DNA of 17,705 nucleotides, from positions 1 through 17,705 of the forward strand of contig JAGVJS010000294.1 in assembly GCA_020051025.1 (NCBI GenBank), written 5' to 3'. The notes beneath the pieces were generated by a model, which was given only the letters and a program-made list of their open reading frames with translations, was not told where the DNA came from and searched no databases. This stretch comes from Sphingobium sp. Its GTDB lineage: Bacteria > Pseudomonadota > Alphaproteobacteria > Sphingomonadales > Sphingomonadaceae. The translations under genes and the position numbers were made by a program. This document shows, piece after piece, positions 8,493-16,048 of the stretch (position 1 is the stretch's first letter; every line of letters starts with the position of its first letter).

Positions 8493-9064
8493 TGTCCATG
8501 CTGGAAATCATCGCCGTTGCCGTCAGCTTTCTCGGCATCTGGTTGACGGCGAAGCGGTACATGCTGTGCTGGCCGGTCAATCTTCTGGCCTGCACGCTCT
8601 ACTTTCGGATATTCCTCGACGTGCGCCTCTATGCCGATATGCTGCTCCAGGCGTTGTTTGGCCTGGCCATCCTCTATGGCTGGATCATATGGGCGCGCGG
8701 CAGGGCACAGGCGGGCACAGTGATCGTGGCGCCGCTGCCGGTCAGGCGCGCGGTTGTGGGACTGGCGACCGGCGCCGCCGGTGCGCTTGCGATCGGATGG
8801 ATCATGCATCGTTTCACCGACGCATCATTGCCCTGGATGGATGCCTCCCTGAGCAGCTTCAGCCTGGTCGCCCAATATTGGACTGCGCGCCGTCATGCAG
8901 TCAGCTGGCTGTTATGGATAGCTGTCGATATCGTTTATGTCGGCATGTTCGCGTTCAAGCATCTGTGGCTGACGGCAGGTCTTTATGGGGCGATGATCAT
9001 TCTTGCCGTGCTGGGTTATCGACGGTGGCGGGCGACGATCATGACGCCCGATCGGTCCGACTGA
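8492..9064 (+). CDS. pnuT: PnuC/PnuT-family vitamin permease, predicted thiamine transporter
   Basis: This 190-residue membrane protein carries the PnuC-family pattern: a WPVNL motif (W27), LYADMLLQ at 46-53, YGWIIW at 62-67, and a C-terminal tryptophan-rich helix pair (about 136-175). About seven helices are expected. PnuC proteins are facilitators for nicotinamide riboside, thiamine (PnuT) or riboflavin, and rely on intracellular phosphorylation to retain the substrate. The TPP riboswitch at the operon head favours thiamine. The ATG at 8492 overlaps the kinase TGA by one base (TGATG), showing tight coupling; a frame from 8465 would begin inside the kinase. The 3' end overlaps the convergent rhamnosidase gene by 26 bases. 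Family call strong, substrate moderately supported. Confidence 0.88.
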   Translation: MSMLEIIAVAVSFLGIWLTAKRYMLCWPVNLLACTLYFRIFLDVRLYADMLLQALFGLAILYGWIIWARGRAQAGTVIVAPLPVRRAVVGLATGAAGALAIGWIMHRFTDASLPWMDASLSSFSLVAQYWTARRHAVSWLLWIAVDIVYVGMFAFKHLWLTAGLYGAMIILAVLGYRRWRATIMTPDRSD

Positions 9065-12000
9065 AGCGATAATGGCCTGACCCCAGCGTGAATGTCCCGC
9101 CGGTCGCGCAGGTCACGACCGGATGATCGTCAACCGCCGGTCCATCTTCGACCCAGTTGCCGGCCGGCAATTCCACCTGTGCCGTGCAATTGGCGGGGAT
9201 GGTGATCGTCAGGCACGAAAGGCCGGTTCCATCGCCGGCGATCATGGTTTCAATCAGTCCGACCTGACTGTCATAATGCGCCGACACGGCCCCAACCTCA
9301 GGAAACCAGAGTGGCTTGATCGCAATCTGGCGGAATCCCGCGCTCGCCGGCGCAATAGCCGCCAGTCGACGATAGAAGAATCCAACCACTGCGCCGAAGG
9401 CATAATGGTTATAGCTGTTCATCGAAAGGTCGCCGACATCGCCATTCCACCGCTCCCAGACGGTAGTCGCGCCGACGCTGGGCATATAACCCCAGGAAGG
9501 ATAGGCCGTCTGTAGCAGCAGGCCGGCTACTTCCTCCCATGCACCCGCCTCGGCCAGCACGTCCAGCAGATAGGGCGTGCCGAGGAAGCCGGTCGACAAT
9601 TTCATGCCCCGCGCCCGAATATCCTGCGCCAGAAGGCGGGCGGCATCACCACGCTGCCCCTGCGGCACCAGACCCATGTAGAGCGCCAGCACCTGACTGC
9701 ACTGGCTACCATTGCCGGCCTTGCCGTCGCCGTCCAGCAACTCTGCGGCAAAGGCCGTGCCGATCGCCGTGCGCAGCGCAGCATAGCGCTCGGCATCCGT
9801 TTCGCGGCCGGTCGCCTGCGCCATCTCCGCCATCAGTTGCGCACTATAGGCCCAGTAGGCGGTGGCGCACAGGATGCGGGGCGTGGTTTCGTCATCGGGC
9901 TGGATCGCATCGACCGACAGCCAATCGCCCAGATCCAGCCCGCGATCGTTGCGCCAGACATGGTCGGGATTGTCACGGGCGACGAAATCCATCCACCGCT
10001 CCATCGCCGCCCAATTCTCGTCGATGACGGCGGTGTCACCATAACGCTGCCACAGGCCATGTGGCAGGATGATGCCGGCTTCGCTCCAACCCGCCGTCAC
10101 GACGTCGGGGAAAGACAGGGGCTGCGGCACGACGATCGGATAGGCGCCATCGGGCCGCTGCGCCGCCCGTGCTTCCAGCAGGAAACGACGGATGAAGGGA
10201 TCGACTTCCATATTGAAGGCGGCTGCGTCCAGAAACACCTGAATATCGCCCATCCATCCCATGCGCTCGTCGCGTTGCGGGCAATCGGTGGGCACGGCAA
10301 AGAAGTTCGACCGCTGGCTCCACAGCGCATTGTTCCAGATGCGCTGAAGCAGGGGCGAGGCGAAGTCCATCGTGCCGGTTTCGCGGCAGTCGCTATGGAC
10401 GACGACCGCCTTTATATCGTCCAGCGTAGGCGTGCCGGGGTAGCCTTCCACCTCGACATAACGGAAACCATGATAGGTGAAACGCGGGGCGAACGTCTCG
10501 CCTGCGGCATCGCCGCGCAGGATGAAGCGATCGGTACATTCAGCCCGGCGCAGGTTGGACTGGTCCGCCGTGCCGTCCGGGTTCAGCAATTCGGCAAAGC
10601 GCAAAGTGATGCAGGTGCCAGCAGGGCCGCTGGCCCGCAGCTGTGCCCAACCGGGCATGTTCTGGCCAAAATCGAACACGAAGCGGCCGGCTATCGGCTC
10701 GGCGACTGATTGCGGCTGCATGATCCGTGTCGCGCGCAGCGGTGGAGACGTCTGTGAGATCAGTTGTATGGCCGGAGCATCGCCGATCCGTACCGTGCGC
10801 CAAGCGCTGTCGTCGAAGGCGGGCTGATCCCAGCCGGGATGCTCCAGGCGGGCATCATATGTTTCGCCGCCATAGATGTCGGAAGCCAGAACCGGACTGC
10901 CGCCGATGCGCCACTCGCGTCCTGTCGCCACCCACTGGCTTGATCCATCGGCATAGTCAATGCGTAGCTGGGCGAGCAGGCGGCGCGGTGCCGGGCCGAA
11001 GCCGTATCGCTCCATCCGCCAGCCGAACGCGCCCGCATAGAAGCCGTCCGCTACGGTGAAGGCCAAAGCATTGGCGCCCTGGCGCAGCAAGGGCGTCACA
11101 TCATGGCATTGGTAAAGGATATGGCTTTTAGCGACGCTGATCTCGGGCGCCAGCACATGGTCTGATACAGGCTGGCCATTGATCCGCGCTTCATAGGCGC
11201 CCAGCGCCGTAGCATAGAGGCGTGCCGTCACAACCGGGCCGCGCGCTTCGAATTCCGTCCGCAGGCAGATCCCCGGTTCCTTGGGGCGCGGGTCGCCCTG
11301 CGCGCGCGCGCCGGAAGACTGGGCCGCTGCCCAGCCGCTCATGTCGAAACTCGGATCGGTCCAGCCTTCGACCGGGTCGGTTTCAACCCGCCAATGGGGA
11401 CCGCTGACCCATCGTTCGACGTCGCCATTGCCGTGATGGAGACGGATCAGTGCTGCCATGGCGCCGCCATCGACCGGGAAGAAGCCGCTGGTGTCGGCCG
11501 TCGCAAGCAGGCAAAGGCAGTTGCGGCCTGGCTTCACCAGCCCCTGCGCAGGTAACAGGCTGCCCCAGTAGACAAGCTCAGGCAATGTTACCGGCTCGCC
11601 ATTCAGCCAGACACCCAGCAGATTGTCCTTCGCGGCGACCAAGATGGCCGCATCGATCAGCTCCTCGGGCGCATCGAAGTCCAGCCGGAATCCATGCGGA
11701 CGCGGATCGAGCGGGTCGGCGCTCCATATCCATTGCAGGCCGGCGGCGCGATCGGCCGCCGCCTCTTCATCTTCGGCTTCGATCCATTCTGCCTTCCAGG
11801 CATCGGGCGTCATCAGCCCGGCTTCGAACCAGCTGGATTCAGACTGTGCGCTGCGTCCCTGATTGTCGACGATCAGGACACCCCACCAGATGCGTTGCAT
11901 CAGCTGAAGCGGCGGCCCGCCATAGGCTATGTCGAAACAGGCATCGCTTTCCACCACGCCGCTATCCCACAGCAAAGTGCCACCGCCTCGCGGATCGGTC

Positions 12001-12155
12001 GTCGCCCGGATGCGATAGCTGCGCTGCATGACGTCCCGGCCGTCGCTTTCCAGGCGCCAGGACAGGCGCGGATGACGAGCCTCCACGCCCAGCGGTTCGA
12101 CCAGATAATCAGCGCGCAAATCCAGAACGCGCAGAAAACGGGCAGGGGAGGTCAT
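9039..12155 (-). CDS. GH78 family alpha-L-rhamnosidase, cytoplasmic
   Basis: The 1038-residue protein has the GH78 architecture. An N-terminal beta domain (about 10-115, with EARHPRLSWRL) and further beta domains (about 290-470) precede the (alpha/alpha)6 barrel (about 590-930) and a C-terminal beta domain. The barrel holds the catalytic block DCPQRDERMGWMGD (about 624-637), source of the general acid, and TTVWERW with a second glutamate (about 901) at the expected general-base place. GH78 enzymes release alpha-L-rhamnose from plant glycosides and pectin fragments by inversion. No signal peptide is seen, so it probably acts on imported oligosaccharides or glycosides. The ATG at 12155 lies ten bases after the isomerase stop, with a GAGAG-rich leader; an upstream ATG would overlap that gene. 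Family is firm; the exact glycoside is unknown. Confidence 0.93.
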   Translation of the reverse strand: MTSPARFLRVLDLRADYLVEPLGVEARHPRLSWRLESDGRDVMQRSYRIRATTDPRGGGTLLWDSGVVESDACFDIAYGGPPLQLMQRIWWGVLIVDNQGRSAQSESSWFEAGLMTPDAWKAEWIEAEDEEAAADRAAGLQWIWSADPLDPRPHGFRLDFDAPEELIDAAILVAAKDNLLGVWLNGEPVTLPELVYWGSLLPAQGLVKPGRNCLCLLATADTSGFFPVDGGAMAALIRLHHGNGDVERWVSGPHWRVETDPVEGWTDPSFDMSGWAAAQSSGARAQGDPRPKEPGICLRTEFEARGPVVTARLYATALGAYEARINGQPVSDHVLAPEISVAKSHILYQCHDVTPLLRQGANALAFTVADGFYAGAFGWRMERYGFGPAPRRLLAQLRIDYADGSSQWVATGREWRIGGSPVLASDIYGGETYDARLEHPGWDQPAFDDSAWRTVRIGDAPAIQLISQTSPPLRATRIMQPQSVAEPIAGRFVFDFGQNMPGWAQLRASGPAGTCITLRFAELLNPDGTADQSNLRRAECTDRFILRGDAAGETFAPRFTYHGFRYVEVEGYPGTPTLDDIKAVVVHSDCRETGTMDFASPLLQRIWNNALWSQRSNFFAVPTDCPQRDERMGWMGDIQVFLDAAAFNMEVDPFIRRFLLEARAAQRPDGAYPIVVPQPLSFPDVVTAGWSEAGIILPHGLWQRYGDTAVIDENWAAMERWMDFVARDNPDHVWRNDRGLDLGDWLSVDAIQPDDETTPRILCATAYWAYSAQLMAEMAQATGRETDAERYAALRTAIGTAFAAELLDGDGKAGNGSQCSQVLALYMGLVPQGQRGDAARLLAQDIRARGMKLSTGFLGTPYLLDVLAEAGAWEEVAGLLLQTAYPSWGYMPSVGATTVWERWNGDVGDLSMNSYNHYAFGAVVGFFYRRLAAIAPASAGFRQIAIKPLWFPEVGAVSAHYDSQVGLIETMIAGDGTGLSCLTITIPANCTAQVELPAGNWVEDGPAVDDHPVVTCATGGTFTLGSGHYRFSRTDRAS

Positions 12156-12165
12156 GCCGTCTCTC

Positions 12166-13146
12166 TCAATAGGAAGTGAAAAGGGCGTCGCGCGCAAGCT
12201 TCATCGCGGCGATCGCATCCTGTCGATCCTGCGCCGCCTGCATCGCCTCGAAATCCAGCTTATCCAGTGCCCGTTCGATCACCTTCAGGAAACTGATCGC
12301 GGCATTGGCGGCTTCGACGCTATCCTCACGGAAGGGGAACTGGTCCAGTTGCCAGACGCCGTCCCACTGGTTCTTGCGTAGCGTATAGAAGAATTCGAAC
12401 AATTCGATCGGATGCACCGATCCGGCGATCATGTCGTCGTCCCAGCCGCGAAAATTGTCGTTCACATCCATGCCGAACAGCCGGCCATGGTCGATCGCCA
12501 GCTGCGCTGCGTCCGCCGGCGATTCTCCGCCATAAAGCGAGTGACCGAAGTCGAGCAAAATGCCGATATTGGGCAGGCCGATTTTCTCGATGCCCAATAG
12601 CGTTCGCGCGACGCTGTCATAACTCATATGGTTGCGCGGCTCGCGTGGCTTATATTCGATGACGAATTTCAGGTCCGGATTCTGGCTGGCCAGTTCGCCC
12701 ACACCATCCATGCTCATCTGCCACAATTTGCGATGATCGACCTGGAAGGGATAATCCCAGCCATCCTGCCCCGGCCAAAGCTTCACGTAATCGGCACCGA
12801 ACCGCCGCACCACATTGGCTGCATCGTTTACCATAGCGTTGGCCAGTCGGCGCACGCCCGGATCGGGATTGGTGAAGGCGCCCTTGGCGAACTGGCGGGT
12901 GTATATTTCGGGCGTGATCCCGATCACCGACAGATTGTTGCGTTTCAGCGCCGCATCCACCGTATCGAGCGACAGGCTGGAGTCGACGAAGGGATAGTTG
13001 ATGTCGACAACCGACAGATCCTCCACCTGTCCGGCCAGATCGATCATCTCGATCAGCGAGCGGGCCGGGCCATAGCCATCGGTGGCATAGCGATCCACAT
13101 AGGTTGCGAAATGCCAGATGCCCGCGCCATATCTCTGCTTGCCCAT
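12166..13146 (-). CDS. Xylose-isomerase-like TIM-barrel aldose-ketose isomerase (candidate D-apiose isomerase)
   Basis: The 326-residue protein shows active-site elements shared with xylose isomerase. EYKPREP at 164-170 supplies a metal-binding glutamate and the catalytic lysine K166. LLDFGH follows (D199, H202), then MDVNDN (D227, N229), resembling the SIDAN strand, and LDQFPFRED (D268), resembling the DQFP segment. Two metal ions normally assist hydride transfer between C1 and C2 of an aldose. The ATG at 13146 has GAGG eight bases upstream and gives [13 protein letters not shown]; a longer frame has an arginine-rich, unlikely extension. It sits between a DeoR regulator and a rhamnosidase, opposite a split transketolase and FGGY kinase. 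This fits production of a ketose for phosphorylation, with D-apiose to D-apulose as the best precedent. L-rhamnose is an alternative substrate. Confidence 0.8.
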   Translation of the reverse strand: MGKQRYGAGIWHFATYVDRYATDGYGPARSLIEMIDLAGQVEDLSVVDINYPFVDSSLSLDTVDAALKRNNLSVIGITPEIYTRQFAKGAFTNPDPGVRRLANAMVNDAANVVRRFGADYVKLWPGQDGWDYPFQVDHRKLWQMSMDGVGELASQNPDLKFVIEYKPREPRNHMSYDSVARTLLGIEKIGLPNIGILLDFGHSLYGGESPADAAQLAIDHGRLFGMDVNDNFRGWDDDMIAGSVHPIELFEFFYTLRKNQWDGVWQLDQFPFREDSVEAANAAISFLKVIERALDKLDFEAMQAAQDRQDAIAAMKLARDALFTSY

Positions 13147-13216
13147 AGGGTGATCCTCTCCATATGAATTGCTGCCATGGCGCACGACCCCGCGCGCCGG
13201 CCTGCCGCCATTGCGG

Positions 13217-14005
13217 TCAGGCGATGATAATCTGCACGCCGATCGCCTCGATCGCCTTGCGGTCCTCGTCGCGTATGCCTTCGTCGGTGACGAGGACATG
13301 GACCAGTTCCAGCCCGCCCAGTGACGAGAAGGAGCGCTGTCCGATCTTGCTGCTGTCGGCGACCAGGCATACCTGTTCGGCTGCGCCGATCATCGCCCGT
13401 TTGACGGCGATGTCCGACAGCGCCGGATAGGTCAGGCCGCTCCCGATATCGACCGCCGCCGTCGCCAGAAACAGGCGCTGGACATATAGGCCCGTGAAAT
13501 AGTCAGCGGACCGTTCGCCGGACAGAGACAGGGTCGGGGCTTTGAAATGGCCGCCTGTCATATGCACTTCGAATCCCGGTTCCGCCCCCAGCATCAGCGC
13601 GATGTTCAACGCGTTGGTGATGACCGTCAGGTCGCGTCGTCCCAGCATATGAGTCGCGACCGCCGTGGTCGTCGATCCGCTGTCCAATATGATCGTTTCG
13701 CCATTGCCGACCAGCGCTGCGGCGGCGCGGCCGATCCGATCCTTCGCGTCCAGATGTCCCTGATGTTGCAAGGCCATCGACCGCACCTGTTGCGGCACGG
13801 ATTTCAGGAAGGCGCCGCCATGCTCGCGCTCGATATGGCCGTCGGCTTCCAGCTTCTCCAGATCCTGCCGCACCGTGACTTCCGATACGCCGAATGCTTC
13901 GGCCAGGGTCCGGACGCGGGCACTGCCCTCCTCCTGCAACCATTCCAGGATCTTGAGTCGGCGCGTTTCACCCAGCAGACGGCTTTGTACGCTGTCCTTT
14001 ACCAT
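13217..14005 (-). CDS. DeoR/GlpR-family transcriptional regulator
   Basis: The 262-residue protein has an N-terminal winged helix-turn-helix (about 17-65, with [19 protein letters not shown]). Its C-terminal DeoR sensor domain shows ILDSGSTTT at about 106-114 and [10 protein letters not shown] near 217, the sites that bind a phosphorylated sugar in this family. Most members repress neighbouring sugar genes until the phosphorylated intermediate appears. The ATG at 14005 has GGAAG five bases upstream; a longer frame adds a non-conserved leader of 27 residues. It heads the leftward gene set (70 bases before the isomerase) and lies beside a tandem repeat at 14135-14154 that is a likely operator. 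It probably controls both divergent arms. Size matches GlpR (about 252 residues). Confidence 0.93.
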   Translation of the reverse strand: MVKDSVQSRLLGETRRLKILEWLQEEGSARVRTLAEAFGVSEVTVRQDLEKLEADGHIEREHGGAFLKSVPQQVRSMALQHQGHLDAKDRIGRAAAALVGNGETIILDSGSTTTAVATHMLGRRDLTVITNALNIALMLGAEPGFEVHMTGGHFKAPTLSLSGERSADYFTGLYVQRLFLATAAVDIGSGLTYPALSDIAVKRAMIGAAEQVCLVADSSKIGQRSFSSLGGLELVHVLVTDEGIRDEDRKAIEAIGVQIIIA

Positions 14006-14110
14006 CCCTGCTTCCGGATCAAGGTGGGGGATAGTGCGCGCAAATGTCTCTCCAGCGGGTCGCCGCCCGATAGCAGCCTTCAACACTCCCTAAGATAGTT
14101 TGGCGCGCCT

Positions 14111-14116
14111 TGTCAA
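14111..14116 (-). promoter_or_regulatory. Candidate -35 hexamer of the leftward deoR-isomerase-rhamnosidase transcript
   Basis: On the minus strand this is a perfect TTGACA about 105 bases upstream of the regulator start. The region 16-18 bases further (CTTAGG/TTAGGG) is a poor -10 match, so the call is tentative. Confidence 0.35.
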
Positions 14117-14134
14117 TTTCTCCCTTTCACATTT

Positions 14135-14154
14135 AAAACGAAAGAAAACGAAAG
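14135..14154 (+). promoter_or_regulatory. Tandem 10-bp repeat, candidate DeoR-type operator
   Basis: AAAACGAAAG occurs twice with no gap (14135-14144, 14145-14154) in the AT-rich centre of the divergent control region. DeoR-family regulators commonly bind short direct repeats, and the adjacent gene is a DeoR-family regulator. The site lies just upstream of the leftward TTGACA. It also abuts the -35 zone of a possible rightward -10 CATAAT (14176-14181), so it could control both directions. A CTTTC at 14124-14128 may be a partial inverted copy. The repeat is exact; operator function is inference. Confidence 0.6.
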
Positions 14155-14175
14155 TTATCCACTTGCGTATTTTTT

Positions 14176-14181
14176 CATAAT
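14176..14181 (+). promoter_or_regulatory. Candidate -10 hexamer for the rightward transketolase-kinase operon
   Basis: CATAAT matches TATAAT at five of six places. No good -35 lies upstream, but the expected -35 position adjoins the tandem repeat, which fits a regulated promoter. It would give a leader of roughly 75 bases. Confidence 0.35.
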
Positions 14182-14264
14182 CCAATAGCAACCCGCTTCA
14201 GGGAGAGTTTTGCCAGATGATGATACAGCCTGCTTCCGCCCCGTCTCTTGGGGGTGGAGATGAC

Positions 14265-15095
14265 ATGAACCTACGCGCTTCTCGCATTAAATCGCGCGCC
14301 AACTGGATGCGCAGGCGTCTGCTGGCGATGATCGTGGAGGCGGGGCAGGGCCATCCGGGCGGCGATCTTTCGGCGACCGATATTATCGCGGCGCTCTATT
14401 TCGATATTCTGCGTTTCGATTCGGCGGAACCTGCCGCCCCCGGTCGCGATCGTTTCGTGATGAGCAAAGGGCATTGCACTGGCGCTCTCTATACCGCGCT
14501 GGCTGGTGCAGGCTTCTTCCCGGAAGCGGATCTGGACACCTATTTGAAGCCGGAGTCCCGGCTCAACGGCCACCCGAACCGCACCTATCTGCCGGGCGTC
14601 GAAACCAACACCGGGCCGCTGGGCCATGGTTTGCCGGTGGCGGTCGGCATCGCCGTCGCGGGGCAGATCGACAGGGCGGACTATCGCGTCTTCGTCCTGA
14701 CCGGCGACGGAGAATTGCAGGAAGGATCGATGTGGGAAGCGGCGATGTTCGCCGGCCATCGCGGCCTTGGTCAGTTGACGGTGATCGTCGATCGCAACCG
14801 GTTACAGCAGGGCGCGGCGACCGAGGACACCAATGCGCTCGAGCCGCTGGCCGACAAATGGCGTGCCTTCGGTTGGGATGTGGCGGAAGTGGACGGCCAT
14901 GACCCGGCCGCTCTGCTCACGGCCTTCGATACCGCCTGCCGGCCCCGGTCCAAACCGCTGTGCATCATCGCCAATACGCAGAAGGGGCATGGCGTCAGTT
15001 TCATGGAAAATCAGGCCGGATGGCATCATGGCGTGCCCAATGCCGAACAATATGCGCAGGCAATCGCCGAGCTGGAAGCGGAGATGGTCGCATGA
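14265..15095 (+). CDS. Split transketolase, N-terminal (TPP-binding) subunit; AptA-like
   Basis: The 276-residue protein is the pyrophosphate-binding half of a transketolase. It has the early GQGHPGGDLSATD segment (H30), SKGH at 67-70, the GPLGHG turn with H121, and the thiamine-pyrophosphate motif GDGELQEG (147-154) closing at VDRN (N178), which coordinates TPP-Mg. The ATG at 14265 is chosen because GGTGGAG lies five bases upstream and the product then starts like other N-terminal subunits. ATGs at 14217 and 14220 would add 15-16 residues and have a more distant ribosome site. The stop overlaps the next subunit by four bases (ATGA). Together the halves should transfer a two-carbon ketol unit. 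The kinase/isomerase context suggests apulose 4-phosphate or a similar ketose phosphate as donor, rather than a housekeeping role. Confidence 0.9.
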   Translation: MNLRASRIKSRANWMRRRLLAMIVEAGQGHPGGDLSATDIIAALYFDILRFDSAEPAAPGRDRFVMSKGHCTGALYTALAGAGFFPEADLDTYLKPESRLNGHPNRTYLPGVETNTGPLGHGLPVAVGIAVAGQIDRADYRVFVLTGDGELQEGSMWEAAMFAGHRGLGQLTVIVDRNRLQQGAATEDTNALEPLADKWRAFGWDVAEVDGHDPAALLTAFDTACRPRSKPLCIIANTQKGHGVSFMENQAGWHHGVPNAEQYAQAIAELEAEMVA

Positions 15096-16048
15096 GCGCC
15101 GCTGCGGCCCCCACCGGCCTGTTCGACTGCCGCGACGCCTATGTCCGCACCGTTGAGCAACTGGCCGCAGATGACGATCGCATCGTCGCCGTCGTCAATG
15201 ACTCGGTCGGATCGTCCAAATTGGGCAAGTTCCGCGACCGCTTCCCCGAACGGCTGGTCAATGTCGGCATCGCCGAACAGAATATGGTCGGCGTCGGCGC
15301 CGGTCTGGCCAATGGCGGCAAGATTCCCTTCGTCAGCGGGGCGTCCTGTTTCCTCAGCGCGCGCGCGCTGGAGCAGATCAAGGCGGACTGCGCCTATAGC
15401 CATGCCAATGTGAAGCTGTGCGGTATTTCCAGCGGCGTCGCTTATGGCGAACTGGGCGCGACCCATCATAGTATCGAGGACGTTGCCTGGCTGCGCGCGA
15501 TCGATCGGCTGACGGTCATTGTGCCAGCCGATCCCTGGCAAACGGCCGAGGCGATCAAGGCGGCCGCCGCTCATGATGGCCCGGTCTATATCCGCATCAG
15601 CCGCATGCCTGTGCCCGAACTGGCGCGCACCGATGCAACCTTCCGCATTGGTCAGGCAGAGCGGCTGCGCGCCGGGACCGATATCGCGATCGTCGCGAAC
15701 GGCACGCTGGTCCATCATGCCGTATCTGCGGCGCAGAGGCTGGAAGCAGACGGCATTTCCGCGCAGGTCATCAATATGGCGACCGTGTCCCCGATCGATA
15801 CCGCCATGTTGGCGCAGGCGGCGGCGACCGGGGCCATCGTCACGGCGGAGGAGGGGCTGGCGCATGGCGGCCTGGGCGGCGCTGTCGCCGAATATTGTGC
15901 GACGCACAGCCCCGTGCCGATGCGTATGCTGGGTTTCCCTGGTTTCCTGCCCACCGGATCGACGCAATGGCTGATGGACCGGTTCGGCCTCAATGCGGAC
16001 GGGATCTTCGCTGCTGCGCATGACCTGCTCAAGGTAAAGGCCCGCTGA
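15092..16048 (+). CDS. Split transketolase, C-terminal (pyrimidine-binding) subunit; AptB-like
   Basis: The 318-residue protein carries the transketolase pyrimidine-binding domain (about 10-175) and the C-terminal domain (about 185-315). VGIAEQNMVGVGAGLA holds E62, the conserved glutamate that activates the thiazolium cofactor from the partner chain. GATHHSIED (H125/H126) supplies substrate-phosphate or donor contacts in this family. The ATG at 15092 sits in an ATGA overlap with the N-terminal subunit, which ensures paired translation. A longer frame from 14960 lies wholly within the upstream gene and is discarded. The gene overlaps the following kinase by one base. Such split transketolases are often devoted to one catabolic route. 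Assignment to apulose 4-phosphate is by context only; E1 and DXS families fit less well because no synthase-specific features are present. Confidence 0.9.
   Translation: MSAAAAPTGLFDCRDAYVRTVEQLAADDDRIVAVVNDSVGSSKLGKFRDRFPERLVNVGIAEQNMVGVGAGLANGGKIPFVSGASCFLSARALEQIKADCAYSHANVKLCGISSGVAYGELGATHHSIEDVAWLRAIDRLTVIVPADPWQTAEAIKAAAAHDGPVYIRISRMPVPELARTDATFRIGQAERLRAGTDIAIVANGTLVHHAVSAAQRLEADGISAQVINMATVSPIDTAMLAQAAATGAIVTAEEGLAHGGLGGAVAEYCATHSPVPMRMLGFPGFLPTGSTQWLMDRFGLNADGIFAAAHDLLKVKAR

Noticed and set aside
9837..10709. A 290-codon plus-strand frame within the rhamnosidase
   Set aside because: No domain is visible and it is fully inside GH78 coding sequence.
14155..14163. TTATCCACT, one base from a DnaA box
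   Set aside because: A single near-match with no cluster of boxes or origin genes; more likely chance beside the operator.
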